A stretch of 64,000 bases of DNA, taken from Rhizobium sp. WYJ-E13. GTDB lineage: Bacteria > Pseudomonadota > Alphaproteobacteria > Rhizobiales > Rhizobiaceae. The notes under the pieces were generated by a model. That model worked only from the letters and a program-made list of their open reading frames with translations. It was not told where the DNA came from and did not search any database. The stretch is from NCBI RefSeq assembly GCF_018987265.1, contig NZ_CP076853.1, positions 2,914,001 to 2,978,000 of the forward strand. The letters are read 5' to 3'. Below are positions 37,283 through 45,011 of this stretch, in pieces. Every line of letters begins with the position of its first letter. The stretch's first letter is position 1. A program made the position numbers and the translations under genes.

Positions 37283-37681
37283 TCTCTTTGTTCCTTCACG
37301 GGCCTGGCTTCGGCTCGGCCTCGCAACCGGCCGCGGATTGGACGCGCCGGACGATCAGGAAAGACAGCGTTTGCCCCGCATCCGAAGGATACGAAGCATT
37401 CAAATGGCAATCTTTATTGATACTGCGAGAAGAACGGAGACGAAGTCTTTGCGCTCATACTTATGTTGCAGCGCTTATAAAATTATCTGGGAAAAATATG
37501 TAACATTTATTCCGCATGGCTCCCATGCAGCCGCCTCAAATTGACGTAACGGCAGGAGATCCGCAAATCACCGGCAACTGGCGTCTAAAGTTGTTATCAA
37601 AGTCTTACGATGGGTTTAGGCAATTTTTAAATGTGGCAAGTTAGAGTGGCGTCCGTGGTCTTGCGTTGTGTAGAGAGTCCA
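37283..37681. other. Intergenic region between the LuxR gene and sciP
   Basis: About 400 bases, AT-rich from 37430 to 37560, with no gene seen. It must contain promoters for both divergent genes. The only site recognised is the CtrA-type pair at 37616-37630. Confidence 0.5.
37616..37630 (+). promoter_or_regulatory. CtrA-type binding site before sciP
   Basis: TTAG-GCAATTT-TTAA matches the CtrA consensus TTAA-N7-TTAA at seven of eight fixed bases. It lies 52 bp upstream of the sciP start. Confidence 0.55.
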
Positions 37682-37957
37682 ATGACCGAAATGATACGTC
37701 CCCGAGTAAAATATGTCATCGGCCCCGATGGCAGCCCCCTGACGATTGCGGATCTCCCGCCGCCAAATACGCGGCGCTGGGTCATCCGCCGGAAGGCAGA
37801 GGTTGTCGCGGCCGTTCGCGGTGGCTTGTTGAGCTTGGAAGAAGCCTGCGAGCGTTACACGCTCACTGTCGAAGAATTCCTGTCCTGGCAGTCCTCCATC
37901 AACAGCCATGGTCTCGCCGGCCTGCGCACTACGCGCATCCAGCAGTACCGCCACTGA
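37682..37957 (+). CDS. sciP: CtrA inhibitor SciP (DUF1153)
   Basis: SciP is the small helix-turn-helix protein that binds CtrA and blocks its activation of target promoters, first described in Caulobacter. The start at 37682 begins MTEMIRPRVKYVIGPDGSPL in part, the family N-terminus, and gives 91 residues; an upstream in-frame extension lacks family features. The HTH part includes TRRWVIRRKAEVVAAV and LSLEEACERYTLTVEEFLSW. A CtrA-type site lies just upstream, fitting the known CtrA-SciP loop. ctrA itself is 1.8 kb downstream. Confidence 0.93.
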   Translation: MTEMIRPRVKYVIGPDGSPLTIADLPPPNTRRWVIRRKAEVVAAVRGGLLSLEEACERYTLTVEEFLSWQSSINSHGLAGLRTTRIQQYRH

Positions 37958-37977
37958 TCACGTTCCAGTCGATTTGA

Positions 37978-38442
37978 TTATTTCGGGCCGGACGCATTTC
38001 CCTCGAGGGAGTGAAGAAGGCCCGAAATCATTGCCGAGGCTGCGTAACACCAGAGGCCGGGCTGCGTAAACGCATTCGCAAGTCCGGTCGTCTTCGCCGC
38101 CGCAATCACGATCGCGACGAGCAGCACGTCCATCATGGACCACTTGGACAGATGCGGCACGACGTTGCGATAAAACAGGCTGCCGGTACTGCCGGCAGCC
38201 ATGGATTCCGCCGCGACCCCGATCATCTTCAGAACCGGCAGCACAATCGAGACGAGCGCAACGAGTGCCGCAAGCGCCACGTCGTCGCCACTCCAGAGCG
38301 AAGCCACGATTTCCAGGAGCGACGGCGTCTCGTCGAAGAACCAGAGCTTCTCGAAGCGGACAAGCGGCAGGACAAGGCCAAGCGCCAGAAGAAACGGTGC
38401 TGCCACCAGCAATATGGGCCGGACTGCCGAAAGCCTGTTCAA
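37978..38442 (-). CDS. Paraquat-inducible protein A (PqiA)-like membrane protein
   Basis: A TTG start at 38442 is chosen because a strong GAGGAGG site lies just upstream; it gives 154 residues with about four membrane helices. The pattern LPLVRFEKLWFF, SIVLPVLKMIG, and SKWSMMDVLLVAIVIAAAK is that of the PqiA domain, here as a single copy without the Cys-rich ribbon. PqiA proteins work with MCE-domain proteins in lipid transport across the envelope; no such partner is present here. It converges with sciP, 20 bp away. Confidence 0.8.
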   Translation of the reverse strand: MNRLSAVRPILLVAAPFLLALGLVLPLVRFEKLWFFDETPSLLEIVASLWSGDDVALAALVALVSIVLPVLKMIGVAAESMAAGSTGSLFYRNVVPHLSKWSMMDVLLVAIVIAAAKTTGLANAFTQPGLWCYAASAMISGLLHSLEGNASGPK

Positions 38443-38545
38443 TTTCCCGCCTCCTCTTTGAACACACTGTCTCCTGCCGCCACGGCTTGGCATGCCGATG
38501 CCGCCATGTCACGTTCCCGATCACATAATTCGTCAGGAGACAGAC

Positions 38546-38824
38546 ATGGATATCAGGATTGAGGAAAATACGTCAGGCGGCCGCTATGTTGCAGCGCTGG
38601 AAGGCCATGAAGCGGAAATGACCTATTCCCGCACATCGCCGAAACTGATCATCATCGATCATACCGGTGTGCCGGACGCTTTGCGTGGTAAGGGCATCGG
38701 CCAGGCGCTCGCCCTTCATGCGGTTGAGGCCGCCCGAAATGGCGGTTGGAAGATTATCCCGCTCTGCCCTTTCTTTAAATCACAGGCGCAGCGCCACCCC
38801 GAATGGAACGATGTGGTGAACTGA
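38546..38824 (+). CDS. Small GNAT-family N-acetyltransferase (YjdJ-like)
   Basis: A 92-residue protein starting after AGGAGA. It is a minimal GNAT fold with the acetyl-CoA-binding motif DALRGKGIGQALALHAVEAA in part and the closing IPLCPFFKSQAQRHPEW, typical of the short YjdJ/COG2388 group. It lacks the N-terminal strands of larger GNATs, which is normal here. The substrate is unknown. It ends 32 bases before a strong inverted repeat shared with fliJ. Confidence 0.9.
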   Translation: MDIRIEENTSGGRYVAALEGHEAEMTYSRTSPKLIIIDHTGVPDALRGKGIGQALALHAVEAARNGGWKIIPLCPFFKSQAQRHPEWNDVVN

Positions 38825-38853
38825 TCGCGCCCGTTATCCGACGGAAACACCAA

Positions 38854-38894
38854 AAGCCATGCATGACGGACACCGCGCCCGTCATGCATGGCTT
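38854..38894. terminator. Perfect 16-bp inverted repeat between the GNAT gene and fliJ
   Basis: AAGCCATGCATGACGG (38854-38869) pairs exactly with 38879-38894. Reading on the minus strand it is followed by TTGGTGTTT after a run of T, so it should terminate fliJ. It may also stop plus-strand transcripts. Confidence 0.75.
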
Positions 38895-38940
38895 CTGTGG
38901 TTATCTCCCAAGGCGCCGGGATCGGCGCCTGCAATATTCG

Positions 38941-39291
38941 TCAGGCCCGGGCGCGAACTGCGCCGTCGCGCTCTTCGAGTGCGGTTGCCCTGGCATATTC
39001 CGCCTGCATTTCCTCCAGCACCAGTTCCAGCGCCTCCTCCTGAACCTTCAGTTCCTTGATCGAAACCTGAAGATTGTCGGCGCGCTGACGTGCGGCCTTT
39101 GCAAAGGTCGGATATGCGAAGTGATTCGGGTCGGAAATACCGGACTTCTTTTCCTCGACGACGATCTGACTCTCCAGATCCTTCGTCATCCGTTCAAATT
39201 CGGACATCATCATCTGCAACTGCTGCAGCTGACGACGTTTTTCGTTCACCTGAAACTCTTTCAGACGAACGAGGCTCTCTCGCGACTTCAT
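38941..39291 (-). CDS. fliJ: FliJ-like flagellar export coiled-coil protein
   Basis: A 116-residue protein that is almost entirely a helical coiled coil, beginning MKSRESLVRLKEFQVNEKRR in part. The start at 39291 is preferred over an ATG six bases earlier because GGGAG is better placed. Rhizobial proteins of this type are assigned to the FliJ family, which helps the flagellar type-III export ATPase and recycles chaperones. No other flagellar gene lies here; the placement next to ctrA fits CtrA control of flagellar genes. Confidence in the exact family is moderate because coiled coils are poorly discriminating. Confidence 0.75.
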   Translation of the reverse strand: MKSRESLVRLKEFQVNEKRRQLQQLQMMMSEFERMTKDLESQIVVEEKKSGISDPNHFAYPTFAKAARQRADNLQVSIKELKVQEEALELVLEEMQAEYARATALEERDGAVRARA

Positions 39292-39448
39292 ACGCATTAC
39301 TCCCGTGATGCGAGACCCCGGCTCAACTTGAAACCGCCCTTACGCGCCGCTTTGACACGGTTTGCCGAAAAAATTCCTGCGATATTAACAAAAACCTACC
39401 GCTGGTAACCTTTCGTTTACGGGCATCGTTAATGATAGGCCCGATGAT

Positions 39449-39463
39449 TTAAGGGTCGGTAAA
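39449..39463 (+). promoter_or_regulatory. CtrA-type binding site in the ctrA promoter region
   Basis: TTAA-GGGTCGG-TAAA matches TTAA-N7-TTAA at seven of eight fixed bases, 265 bp before the ctrA start. It suggests autoregulation. Confidence 0.55.
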
Positions 39464-39497
39464 CACCAGGACAGGAATGCCGAACCTTTTCATTGGC

Positions 39498-39511
39498 GAG
39501 TCAGATGAATC
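39498..39511. promoter_or_regulatory. Two CcrM (GANTC) methylation sites in the ctrA leader
   Basis: GAGTC (39498-39502) and GAATC (39507-39511) lie nine bases apart, about 40 bp downstream of the CtrA-type site. In Caulobacter a GANTC in a ctrA promoter ties its firing to replication; the same role here is inference. Confidence 0.5.
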
Positions 39512-39727
39512 ACTTAGCGCGGCTTCTTAATGTCATAGTTGAGAAATGTGTTTTGAGATTCCTATTGGAAAACAGTGAAATGGAAAAATTATTTAATAAA
39601 TTCGATACACCTTGCCAGAGTGAATTAGAATTTGTTAACCATTTCGTGGCAGCTTCCAAATCACGTAGCTTATTCGGTATCGCGTAGGGGGCCATGCCAC
39701 CTTTCGGCGGCGGTAAAGGGGATAATT

Positions 39728-40429
39728 ATGCGGGTACTTCTCATTGAGGACGATAGCGCTACGGCGCAGAGTATCGAATTGATGCTCAAATCTGAGAGTT
39801 TTAATGTTTATACGACAGATCTCGGCGAAGAAGGCGTGGATCTGGGCAAGCTGTATGATTACGACATCATCCTTCTGGATCTAAATCTTCCCGACATGTC
39901 CGGATATGAAGTGCTTCGTACTCTCCGCCTGTCGAAGGTCAAGACACCGATCCTGATCCTCTCGGGCATGGCCGGTATCGAAGACAAGGTTCGCGGTCTC
40001 GGCTTCGGTGCCGACGACTATATGACCAAGCCCTTCCATAAGGATGAGCTGGTCGCCCGCATCCACGCCATCGTTCGCCGTTCCAAGGGCCATGCCCAGT
40101 CGGTCATCGTCACGGGCGAGCTTATCGTCAACCTCGACGCCAAGACCGTCGAAGTCGGCGGCCAGCGCGTTCACCTGACGGGCAAGGAATACCAGATGCT
40201 GGAGCTTCTTTCGCTCCGCAAGGGCACCACGCTCACCAAGGAAATGTTCCTGAACCACCTTTACGGCGGCATGGACGAACCGGAACTGAAGATCATCGAC
40301 GTCTTCATCTGCAAGCTGCGCAAGAAGCTCGCAAATGCTGCCGGCGGCGCCAACTATATCGAAACCGTCTGGGGCCGCGGCTACGTGCTGCGCGAGCCCG
40401 ATGGTGCAGAATACGCCGAAACCGCCTGA
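39728..40429 (+). CDS. ctrA: Cell-cycle master response regulator CtrA
   Basis: CtrA is the OmpR-type regulator that controls replication initiation, division, motility and envelope genes in alphaproteobacteria. The start at 39728 follows AAGGGG and gives 233 residues. The receiver domain has the acidic pair in LLIEDD, phospho-Asp51 in [12 protein letters not shown] and Lys101 in [10 protein letters not shown]. The C-terminal winged helix includes [17 protein letters not shown] and [11 protein letters not shown]. It is preceded by a long leader with CtrA-type and GANTC sites and ends at a strong terminator. ChpT, which phosphorylates it, is encoded 0.6 kb away. Confidence 0.98.
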   Translation: MRVLLIEDDSATAQSIELMLKSESFNVYTTDLGEEGVDLGKLYDYDIILLDLNLPDMSGYEVLRTLRLSKVKTPILILSGMAGIEDKVRGLGFGADDYMTKPFHKDELVARIHAIVRRSKGHAQSVIVTGELIVNLDAKTVEVGGQRVHLTGKEYQMLELLSLRKGTTLTKEMFLNHLYGGMDEPELKIIDVFICKLRKKLANAAGGANYIETVWGRGYVLREPDGAEYAETA

Positions 40430-40451
40430 TCCGCCGAATCCCCTTATCCTT

Positions 40452-40485
40452 AAAAATCCCGCCCTCGTGGCGGGATTTTTGTTTT
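40452..40485 (+). terminator. Rho-independent terminator of ctrA
   Basis: AAAAATCCCGCC pairs with GGCGGGATTTTT around CTCGT, followed by GTTTT. The flanking A and T runs make it usable in both directions. Confidence 0.92.
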
Positions 40486-40554
40486 GGCGCTGCTATCCCG
40501 ACATGAAAAAGCCGCCCCGAAGGACGGCTCCCGTTAACGATTTGCGCGACCTGC

Positions 40555-40917
40555 TCAGGCGGCGATTGCGCGATTTCCGAACACGGCGGTGAGGATCTTG
40601 CGGTCGAAAGGCTTGAGCAGGAAGTCGGTGGCCCCTGCCCGCTTGCCGGCCATCAGCTTCTTCAGGTCGGCCTCGATGACACAATAGTAAATCTTCACCT
40701 CTTTGCCGCCGTCCATGGTACGGATGCTGGCGATGAGATCGAGCGCGCCTTCCATACCTGAATCGACGATCAGATATTCGGGAAGTTCGGCCTGGCAGTG
40801 CTGCAGCGCCTCTTCGGCACTCGAAGCTTCGCTGACCAGAAAATCGAGTTCGGAAAGGATTCGCTTGCCGACCTTGCGAACAATGTCCGAACTGTCGGTG
40901 ATCATGAATCTCTGCAT
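40555..40917 (-). CDS. Single-domain receiver protein, atypical
   Basis: A 120-residue CheY-like protein. The phospho-acceptor Asp52 (YLIVDSGM) and the Lys of LLKPF are kept. Only one acidic residue remains in the first acidic pocket (ITDSSD instead of the usual pair). The conserved Thr/Ser switch position falls in IYYCVIE without a clear hydroxyl residue. It lacks an output domain. It lies on the same strand as chpT, 113 bp after it, so it may take part in the CckA-ChpT-CtrA/CpdR relay; it does not look like CpdR or DivK. Function inferred only from place. Confidence 0.8.
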   Translation of the reverse strand: MQRFMITDSSDIVRKVGKRILSELDFLVSEASSAEEALQHCQAELPEYLIVDSGMEGALDLIASIRTMDGGKEVKIYYCVIEADLKKLMAGKRAGATDFLLKPFDRKILTAVFGNRAIAA

Positions 40918-41030
40918 GGCGGCTCCTTATCCCTCGCGCTGTCTCCGTCGAGGGCCTTCCTAACCTTTGAGGATAGGTTCATCAGGCTAAGGAATCGTTA
41001 CCGCACCCGCGTCGGCCAGCGATCGATGAA

Positions 41031-41681
41031 TTAGGCTGCGGCGACCTTGGCCGTGAAGACGATCTCTTCGGCGCTGGCCGAATAATCCAGAATCATGCCG
41101 CATTCTTCCGCCAGCAGCACAGTATAATAAGGCTGGATCGAATGCGCATCGATCGCTTCCTCGACGGTACCGGTGGCGATTTCGACGAATTTCGGCGGCA
41201 TGCGCATCAGTTTGCCCCTGGCGACGAGCCTGAAGCTGGCATCGAATTCGGGGTTTTCCAGCGTAATATCCAGATTGCCGCCGCGCGGAATGGACGAATA
41301 GGCCACGAGGAAGAGATTGAGAAGCAGCTTGACCCTGTTCTTGGCGACGATCGCGCGCGGGCCGCTCCAGCTCACTTCGGTCTTCTTCTCGGCCGCGGCA
41401 AAATCCTTGGCTGCACGTTCGGCCTCGCCGGTATCGATCGAGGCGCCGACGGAACCGGATGCACCGAAGGCAAGGCGAGCGAATTTGAGACGGACCGAAG
41501 CATTGAGCGCACTGGTGCGGATGAGATCCATCGCGTCCGAATCCGCTCCGCCTTCGTCAAGAAGCTCCAGACCGTTATTGATCGCGCCGACCGGCGAGAT
41601 CACGTCATGGCACACACGACTGCACAGAAGCGCAGCCAGGTCCGGGCCGGACAGAGTGAGATTCGGGTTCTTGGACATCAT
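41031..41681 (-). CDS. chpT: Histidine phosphotransferase ChpT
   Basis: ChpT passes phosphate from the kinase CckA to CtrA and CpdR. The 216-residue protein has the dimerisation helix with the phospho-His near residue 25 (CSRVCHDVISPVGAINNGLE in part). A degenerate ATPase-like domain follows. Two adjacent ATGs follow AGGAG; the second (41678) has the better spacing. It lies close to ctrA but on the other strand, with an atypical receiver gene between. All features of the family are intact. Confidence 0.93.
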   Translation of the reverse strand: MMSKNPNLTLSGPDLAALLCSRVCHDVISPVGAINNGLELLDEGGADSDAMDLIRTSALNASVRLKFARLAFGASGSVGASIDTGEAERAAKDFAAAEKKTEVSWSGPRAIVAKNRVKLLLNLFLVAYSSIPRGGNLDITLENPEFDASFRLVARGKLMRMPPKFVEIATGTVEEAIDAHSIQPYYTVLLAEECGMILDYSASAEEIVFTAKVAAA

Positions 41682-41783
41682 CGTCTCCTGAGGGCGGCAG
41701 TGTCATTCCGCCCGGTAGTGTGCCTGATCAAAATTGCGCGAAGTTTGCGACCGTACTCGTCGCCATAATGACACCATATTTGG

Positions 41784-41798
41784 TAAACCGATTGTTAA
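41784..41798. promoter_or_regulatory. CtrA-type binding site between chpT and eipA
   Basis: TAAA-CCGATTG-TTAA matches TTAA-N7-TTAA at seven of eight fixed bases. It lies 61 bp before the eipA start and 103 bp before chpT, so it could serve either. Confidence 0.6.
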
Positions 41799-41858
41799 GA
41801 CGATCGGCGCAAAATGCATCAAATGCCAATGCCCCGACAATGACGAATGGATGACATC

Positions 41859-42449
41859 ATGCGCCTCCAATTTCTCGGAAGATTTATCGGCTTCTGCAAG
41901 TTGCTGACCGCTATCATGGTATCGTCGGTGATGATTACGGGACAAGCCGCAGCGCAGCAGAACAACGGCCAGTACACGGTGCAGGAAATCGTCGATGCCG
42001 GTCACTCCTTCTTCGGCGAGACCAGCGGCGGCCTTGCCAAGGTCGTTGAAAGCGCCTTTCAGAAATACGGCCTGCCGAACGGCTATATTCTCGGCCAGGA
42101 AGGCGGCGGCGCGTTCATCGCCGGCCTCACTTACGGCGAAGGCCAGCTCAATACGAAGAATGCCGGCGAGCACCCGCTTTACTGGCAGGGTCCGTCTCTG
42201 GGTCTCGACTACGGCGGCCAGGGCTCCCGCGTCATGATGCTGGTCTATGACCTGCCCTCCATCGACTCCATCTATGCGCGCTTTGGCGGCGTCAGCGGCT
42301 CCGCCTATGTCATCGCCGGCTTCGGCATGACGCTTCTCAAGAACAACAATGTTCTGGTCGTGCCGATCCGCACGGGCGTCGGCGCCCGCCTCGGCATCAA
42401 TGTCGGCTATCTGAAAATCACGCCGAACCCGACCTGGAACCCCTTCTGA
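41859..42449 (+). CDS. eipA: Envelope-integrity protein EipA (DUF1134)
   Basis: The start at 41859 gives 196 residues with a signal peptide (cleavage near AAA-QQ, about residue 32); an ATG 12 bases earlier is an alternative. The mature part is the DUF1134 domain: FFGETSGGLAKVVE, KYGLPNGYILGQEGGGAF, GLDYGGQGSRVMMLVYDL and ARLGINVGYLKITPNPTWNPF in part. In Brucella, EipA is a periplasmic protein needed for envelope integrity and its gene is under CtrA control. The CtrA-type site upstream here fits that. Glycines and short strands suggest a small beta-barrel fold. Confidence 0.92.
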   Translation: MRLQFLGRFIGFCKLLTAIMVSSVMITGQAAAQQNNGQYTVQEIVDAGHSFFGETSGGLAKVVESAFQKYGLPNGYILGQEGGGAFIAGLTYGEGQLNTKNAGEHPLYWQGPSLGLDYGGQGSRVMMLVYDLPSIDSIYARFGGVSGSAYVIAGFGMTLLKNNNVLVVPIRTGVGARLGINVGYLKITPNPTWNPF

Positions 42450-42578
42450 AAAGCTGAAATCGGCGCTAATATCCTTGGGAATATGGTCTTGCCGGTGCCC
42501 GCAGCCTTGCCGATGCGCCCACTGCGTGCTTAATCAACCGGACTGACCCGTATCAACCTTCGAATCGATGGCCGCGCC

Positions 42579-43739
42579 GTGATCGAATATGCTCTCTTGT
42601 TCGGATTGGGCTTCCTGACCGCGGCCTTTCTCGTCTTTCTGATCTCGCCTGCCGTTCACCGCCGCATCGTCTGGTATACTGAAAACCGCCTCAAGGCGAC
42701 GATGCCGTTGAGCCCGCAGGAAGTGCGGGCGCAGAAGGATATGGTACGCGCCCTCTACGCCGCCGAAAACGCCCGTACCGCGCAGGACCTTCATCGCGAA
42801 CGCGAGAAGTCGCTTTCCCTGCAGCTTCGCCATGATTCCCTCGCCGTCGATGCCGGCAGGCTTGCCTCGGAAGTCAATGAGGCGCGCGCGCAGATCGGCG
42901 AAATGCAAGTTGAGGCTGCAGAGCAGCGCTCACACCTGCGCAAGGACGAGAACTATATAAGCCAGTTGAAGACGAGCCTGCATATTGCCGAACAGGCGGG
43001 CTCCAACAAGGATACCGAGCTGGAAACGCTGCGTGCCCGGCTTTCCAGGCTCGCGGAGCAGACCGACAATCTGAAGATCGATCTTGCTGCGCGCGATACT
43101 GAGGCCGAGAGCCTGAAGTTCCGCGCCAATGCCCTGCGCGACGAACGCGATACGATGCGCCAGGACATGACCGTACTGCAGAAGCGCGCCAAGGACGCCG
43201 AACAGAAGCTCAGCCAGCAGCAGCACATGATCATTCGCCTGGAAGACAAGGCTGCCCGTGAGGCTGCCTCTGCCGCGGACAAGGAGGCCCTGCTCGGCCG
43301 CCGGCAACAGGAAATCGCCAAGCTGAAGGATCAGTTGAAGGCTGCCAATGCCGAACTCCGCAAGGTAGCCAAGGTGCTGCGTGATGCGGGCCTCTCCAAG
43401 GCTGTTGCCGATCTGCCCGCCGAAGCGACCAGTGAAACAGAAACCTCTGAACTCGATCTCTCTGCTGTGACAGCGCAGATGAGCGACAATGTGCGCCGGC
43501 GCAGCGCAGCACTTGCCGACCATCTGCAGAAGGCAAGAAACAATACCGGCCGTGATGGCGCTCTTCGCGAGGAAATCACCTCGATCGCCGCCAACGTAGT
43601 AGCGCTCACGGCGCTAAAGGAAGGCCCGTCCTCTCCGATCCTGCCCCTTCTGCCTGATGGCAGGGAGAAGAAGGGAGCAAACGATCGTGTGAACCTCGCG
43701 GACCGCGCAGCTGCTGTTATCGCCGATCCGCAGCGCTGA
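42579..43739 (+). CDS. Membrane-anchored coiled-coil protein of unknown function
   Basis: A GTG start gives 386 residues. One N-terminal membrane helix (about 4-25) is followed by a long charged coiled coil (about 45-275) with heptad-like Leu and Ala spacing. The C-terminal 110 residues are less ordered, with a conserved-looking DNVRRRSAALADHLQKA segment. The plan resembles cell-division or chromosome-organising tethers, but no family was recognised. It lies after eipA in the CtrA island, same direction, with a 129-bp gap, and ends five bases before the convergent methyltransferase gene. Confidence 0.8.
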   Translation: MIEYALLFGLGFLTAAFLVFLISPAVHRRIVWYTENRLKATMPLSPQEVRAQKDMVRALYAAENARTAQDLHREREKSLSLQLRHDSLAVDAGRLASEVNEARAQIGEMQVEAAEQRSHLRKDENYISQLKTSLHIAEQAGSNKDTELETLRARLSRLAEQTDNLKIDLAARDTEAESLKFRANALRDERDTMRQDMTVLQKRAKDAEQKLSQQQHMIIRLEDKAAREAASAADKEALLGRRQQEIAKLKDQLKAANAELRKVAKVLRDAGLSKAVADLPAEATSETETSELDLSAVTAQMSDNVRRRSAALADHLQKARNNTGRDGALREEITSIAANVVALTALKEGPSSPILPLLPDGREKKGANDRVNLADRAAAVIADPQR

Positions 43740-43744
43740 ACCCG

Positions 43745-44569
43745 TCAGATACGCGCCATCGCCGAAGATATGGCAAAGAGCGCAATGCCCGTCGCCGTCG
43801 CCACGTTGAGGCTGTCCAGCCCTTCGGACTGCGGAATGCGTGCGCTGCGGAAACGGGAAAGCACCGCCTCCGGCAGCCCCTCGCCCTCGGTACCGACGAC
43901 GAGCGCCATGCGATCAGAAGCCGGTATCCGCCGGATATCCGTCTCGCCACGTGGGGAAAGCGTCCAGATCGCAAAGCCGCGCTCGGCAAGACCAGAGAGA
44001 AGAGCGAGCGCATTGCCGCCGCGATGATAGGGCATGCTCAAGACCGAACCGACGGAAACACGCAGCGCCTTGCGATAGAGCGGATCACAGCAGGTCTCGT
44101 CGAAGAGGATCGCATCCGCCTTGAAGGCAGCGCCGTTGCGAAACATCGACCCGGCATTGTCGTGATTGGAAATGCCGCAGCCGACGAGCACAAGCGCCTG
44201 CTCCGGCAGCGTATCGAGAAACACGGTTTGCGCCGACTGTTCGCGGCGACCGAGCGCTAACACACCGCGATGCATGTTGAAGCCGACAATGCCGTCAAGA
44301 ACATCGGCGTCCGCCACATAGACGGGCACGTCGTCGGGAAAGCGGTCGAGAATGTCCGCCACGCCGTCGAGCCGGTTGCGGAGCAGCAAGATCTTCTCCG
44401 CCGAAAATTCCCTGCCTGAGGCATGCGCCGCGGCGAGCATGCGCAACACGACGGTACCCTCGGCGATAAAGCGGTTCTGCCGGCCCGTCAGGTCGCGCTC
44501 ACGAATATCACGAAATTCCACAATACGCGGATCGTCGGCGCTTTCGATCGTGAGGGGCGTTCCGGCCAT
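43745..44569 (-). CDS. SpoU-family RNA 2'-O-methyltransferase
   Basis: The start at 44569 gives 274 residues. The N-terminal domain (about 1-100) is an L30e-like substrate-binding fold with RFIAEGTVVLRML. The C-terminal SPOUT methyltransferase domain has the three family motifs: NHDNAGSMFRNGAAF, LVVGTEGEGL and IPQSEGLDSLNVATATGIA in part. It should methylate a ribose in rRNA or tRNA using S-adenosylmethionine through the deep trefoil knot. The target base is unknown. It starts seven bases after the DUF6476 gene, same strand. Confidence 0.93.
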   Translation of the reverse strand: MAGTPLTIESADDPRIVEFRDIRERDLTGRQNRFIAEGTVVLRMLAAAHASGREFSAEKILLLRNRLDGVADILDRFPDDVPVYVADADVLDGIVGFNMHRGVLALGRREQSAQTVFLDTLPEQALVLVGCGISNHDNAGSMFRNGAAFKADAILFDETCCDPLYRKALRVSVGSVLSMPYHRGGNALALLSGLAERGFAIWTLSPRGETDIRRIPASDRMALVVGTEGEGLPEAVLSRFRSARIPQSEGLDSLNVATATGIALFAISSAMARI

Positions 44570-44576
44570 GCAGGCC

Positions 44577-44969
44577 TCAATTGCCCGATAGCGTGATGTC
44601 GGCCACGATGCGGCTCGCCCTGATATCGAAGACCAGCGCCTTGCGCTTGCCGTTGACATCTGTGCCATAGAACAGGATCTGCCCGCCTGAAAGCGACGTT
44701 TGCTCGACCTTGAAGCCAAGCGGCAGTGAGGCCGTCGAACTCACCGGCGCGTCTGAGGGAACACCGGAAGAGCCTGCAGATGCTGTGGTCTGGGAGGGTT
44801 CAGCGCGCGTCACCTTGTAGACAACGGCGCCGAAGACCGCCATAAGGCTCACGAACATGATGGCGCCTGAGACGATCTGCAGGCGAACCATCTTGCGCCG
44901 GACACTTTCCATAGCCGGGTCGAGGGGCTTTTCTTCCTGCTCGTCGTCGGCTGGCTCGAATTTCGTCAT
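44577..44969 (-). CDS. DUF6476-type small membrane-anchored protein
   Basis: A 130-residue protein with an acidic N-terminus (about 1-28), one membrane helix (about 32-52), a Ser/Ala/Pro-rich spacer (55-82) and a small periplasmic domain ending in VFDIRASRIVADITLSGN. It is co-transcribed with the methyltransferase gene (seven-base gap). The start lies 42 bases from the divergent pseudouridine-synthase gene. Function unknown; the family name is from memory. Confidence 0.75.
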   Translation of the reverse strand: MTKFEPADDEQEEKPLDPAMESVRRKMVRLQIVSGAIMFVSLMAVFGAVVYKVTRAEPSQTTASAGSSGVPSDAPVSSTASLPLGFKVEQTSLSGGQILFYGTDVNGKRKALVFDIRASRIVADITLSGN

Positions 44970-45011
44970 CTATGGCGTCCCGTTCTAAAAATACGTCGGA
45001 GAAGAAGCGTC

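Larger units (their letters stand above)
39292..39727. other. ctrA leader and divergent promoter region
   Basis: About 430 bases. It holds a CtrA-type site (39449-39463) and two GANTC methylation sites (39498-39511). The stretch 39520-39660 is very AT-rich. A 64-codon frame (39493-39687) lies inside it but has no ribosome-binding site and unlike codon use, so it is not called as a gene. Confidence 0.6.

Noticed and set aside
39493..39687. 64-codon frame in the ctrA leader
   Set aside because: Very AT-rich, no ribosome-binding site, and overlapping the GANTC sites; better explained as regulatory leader.
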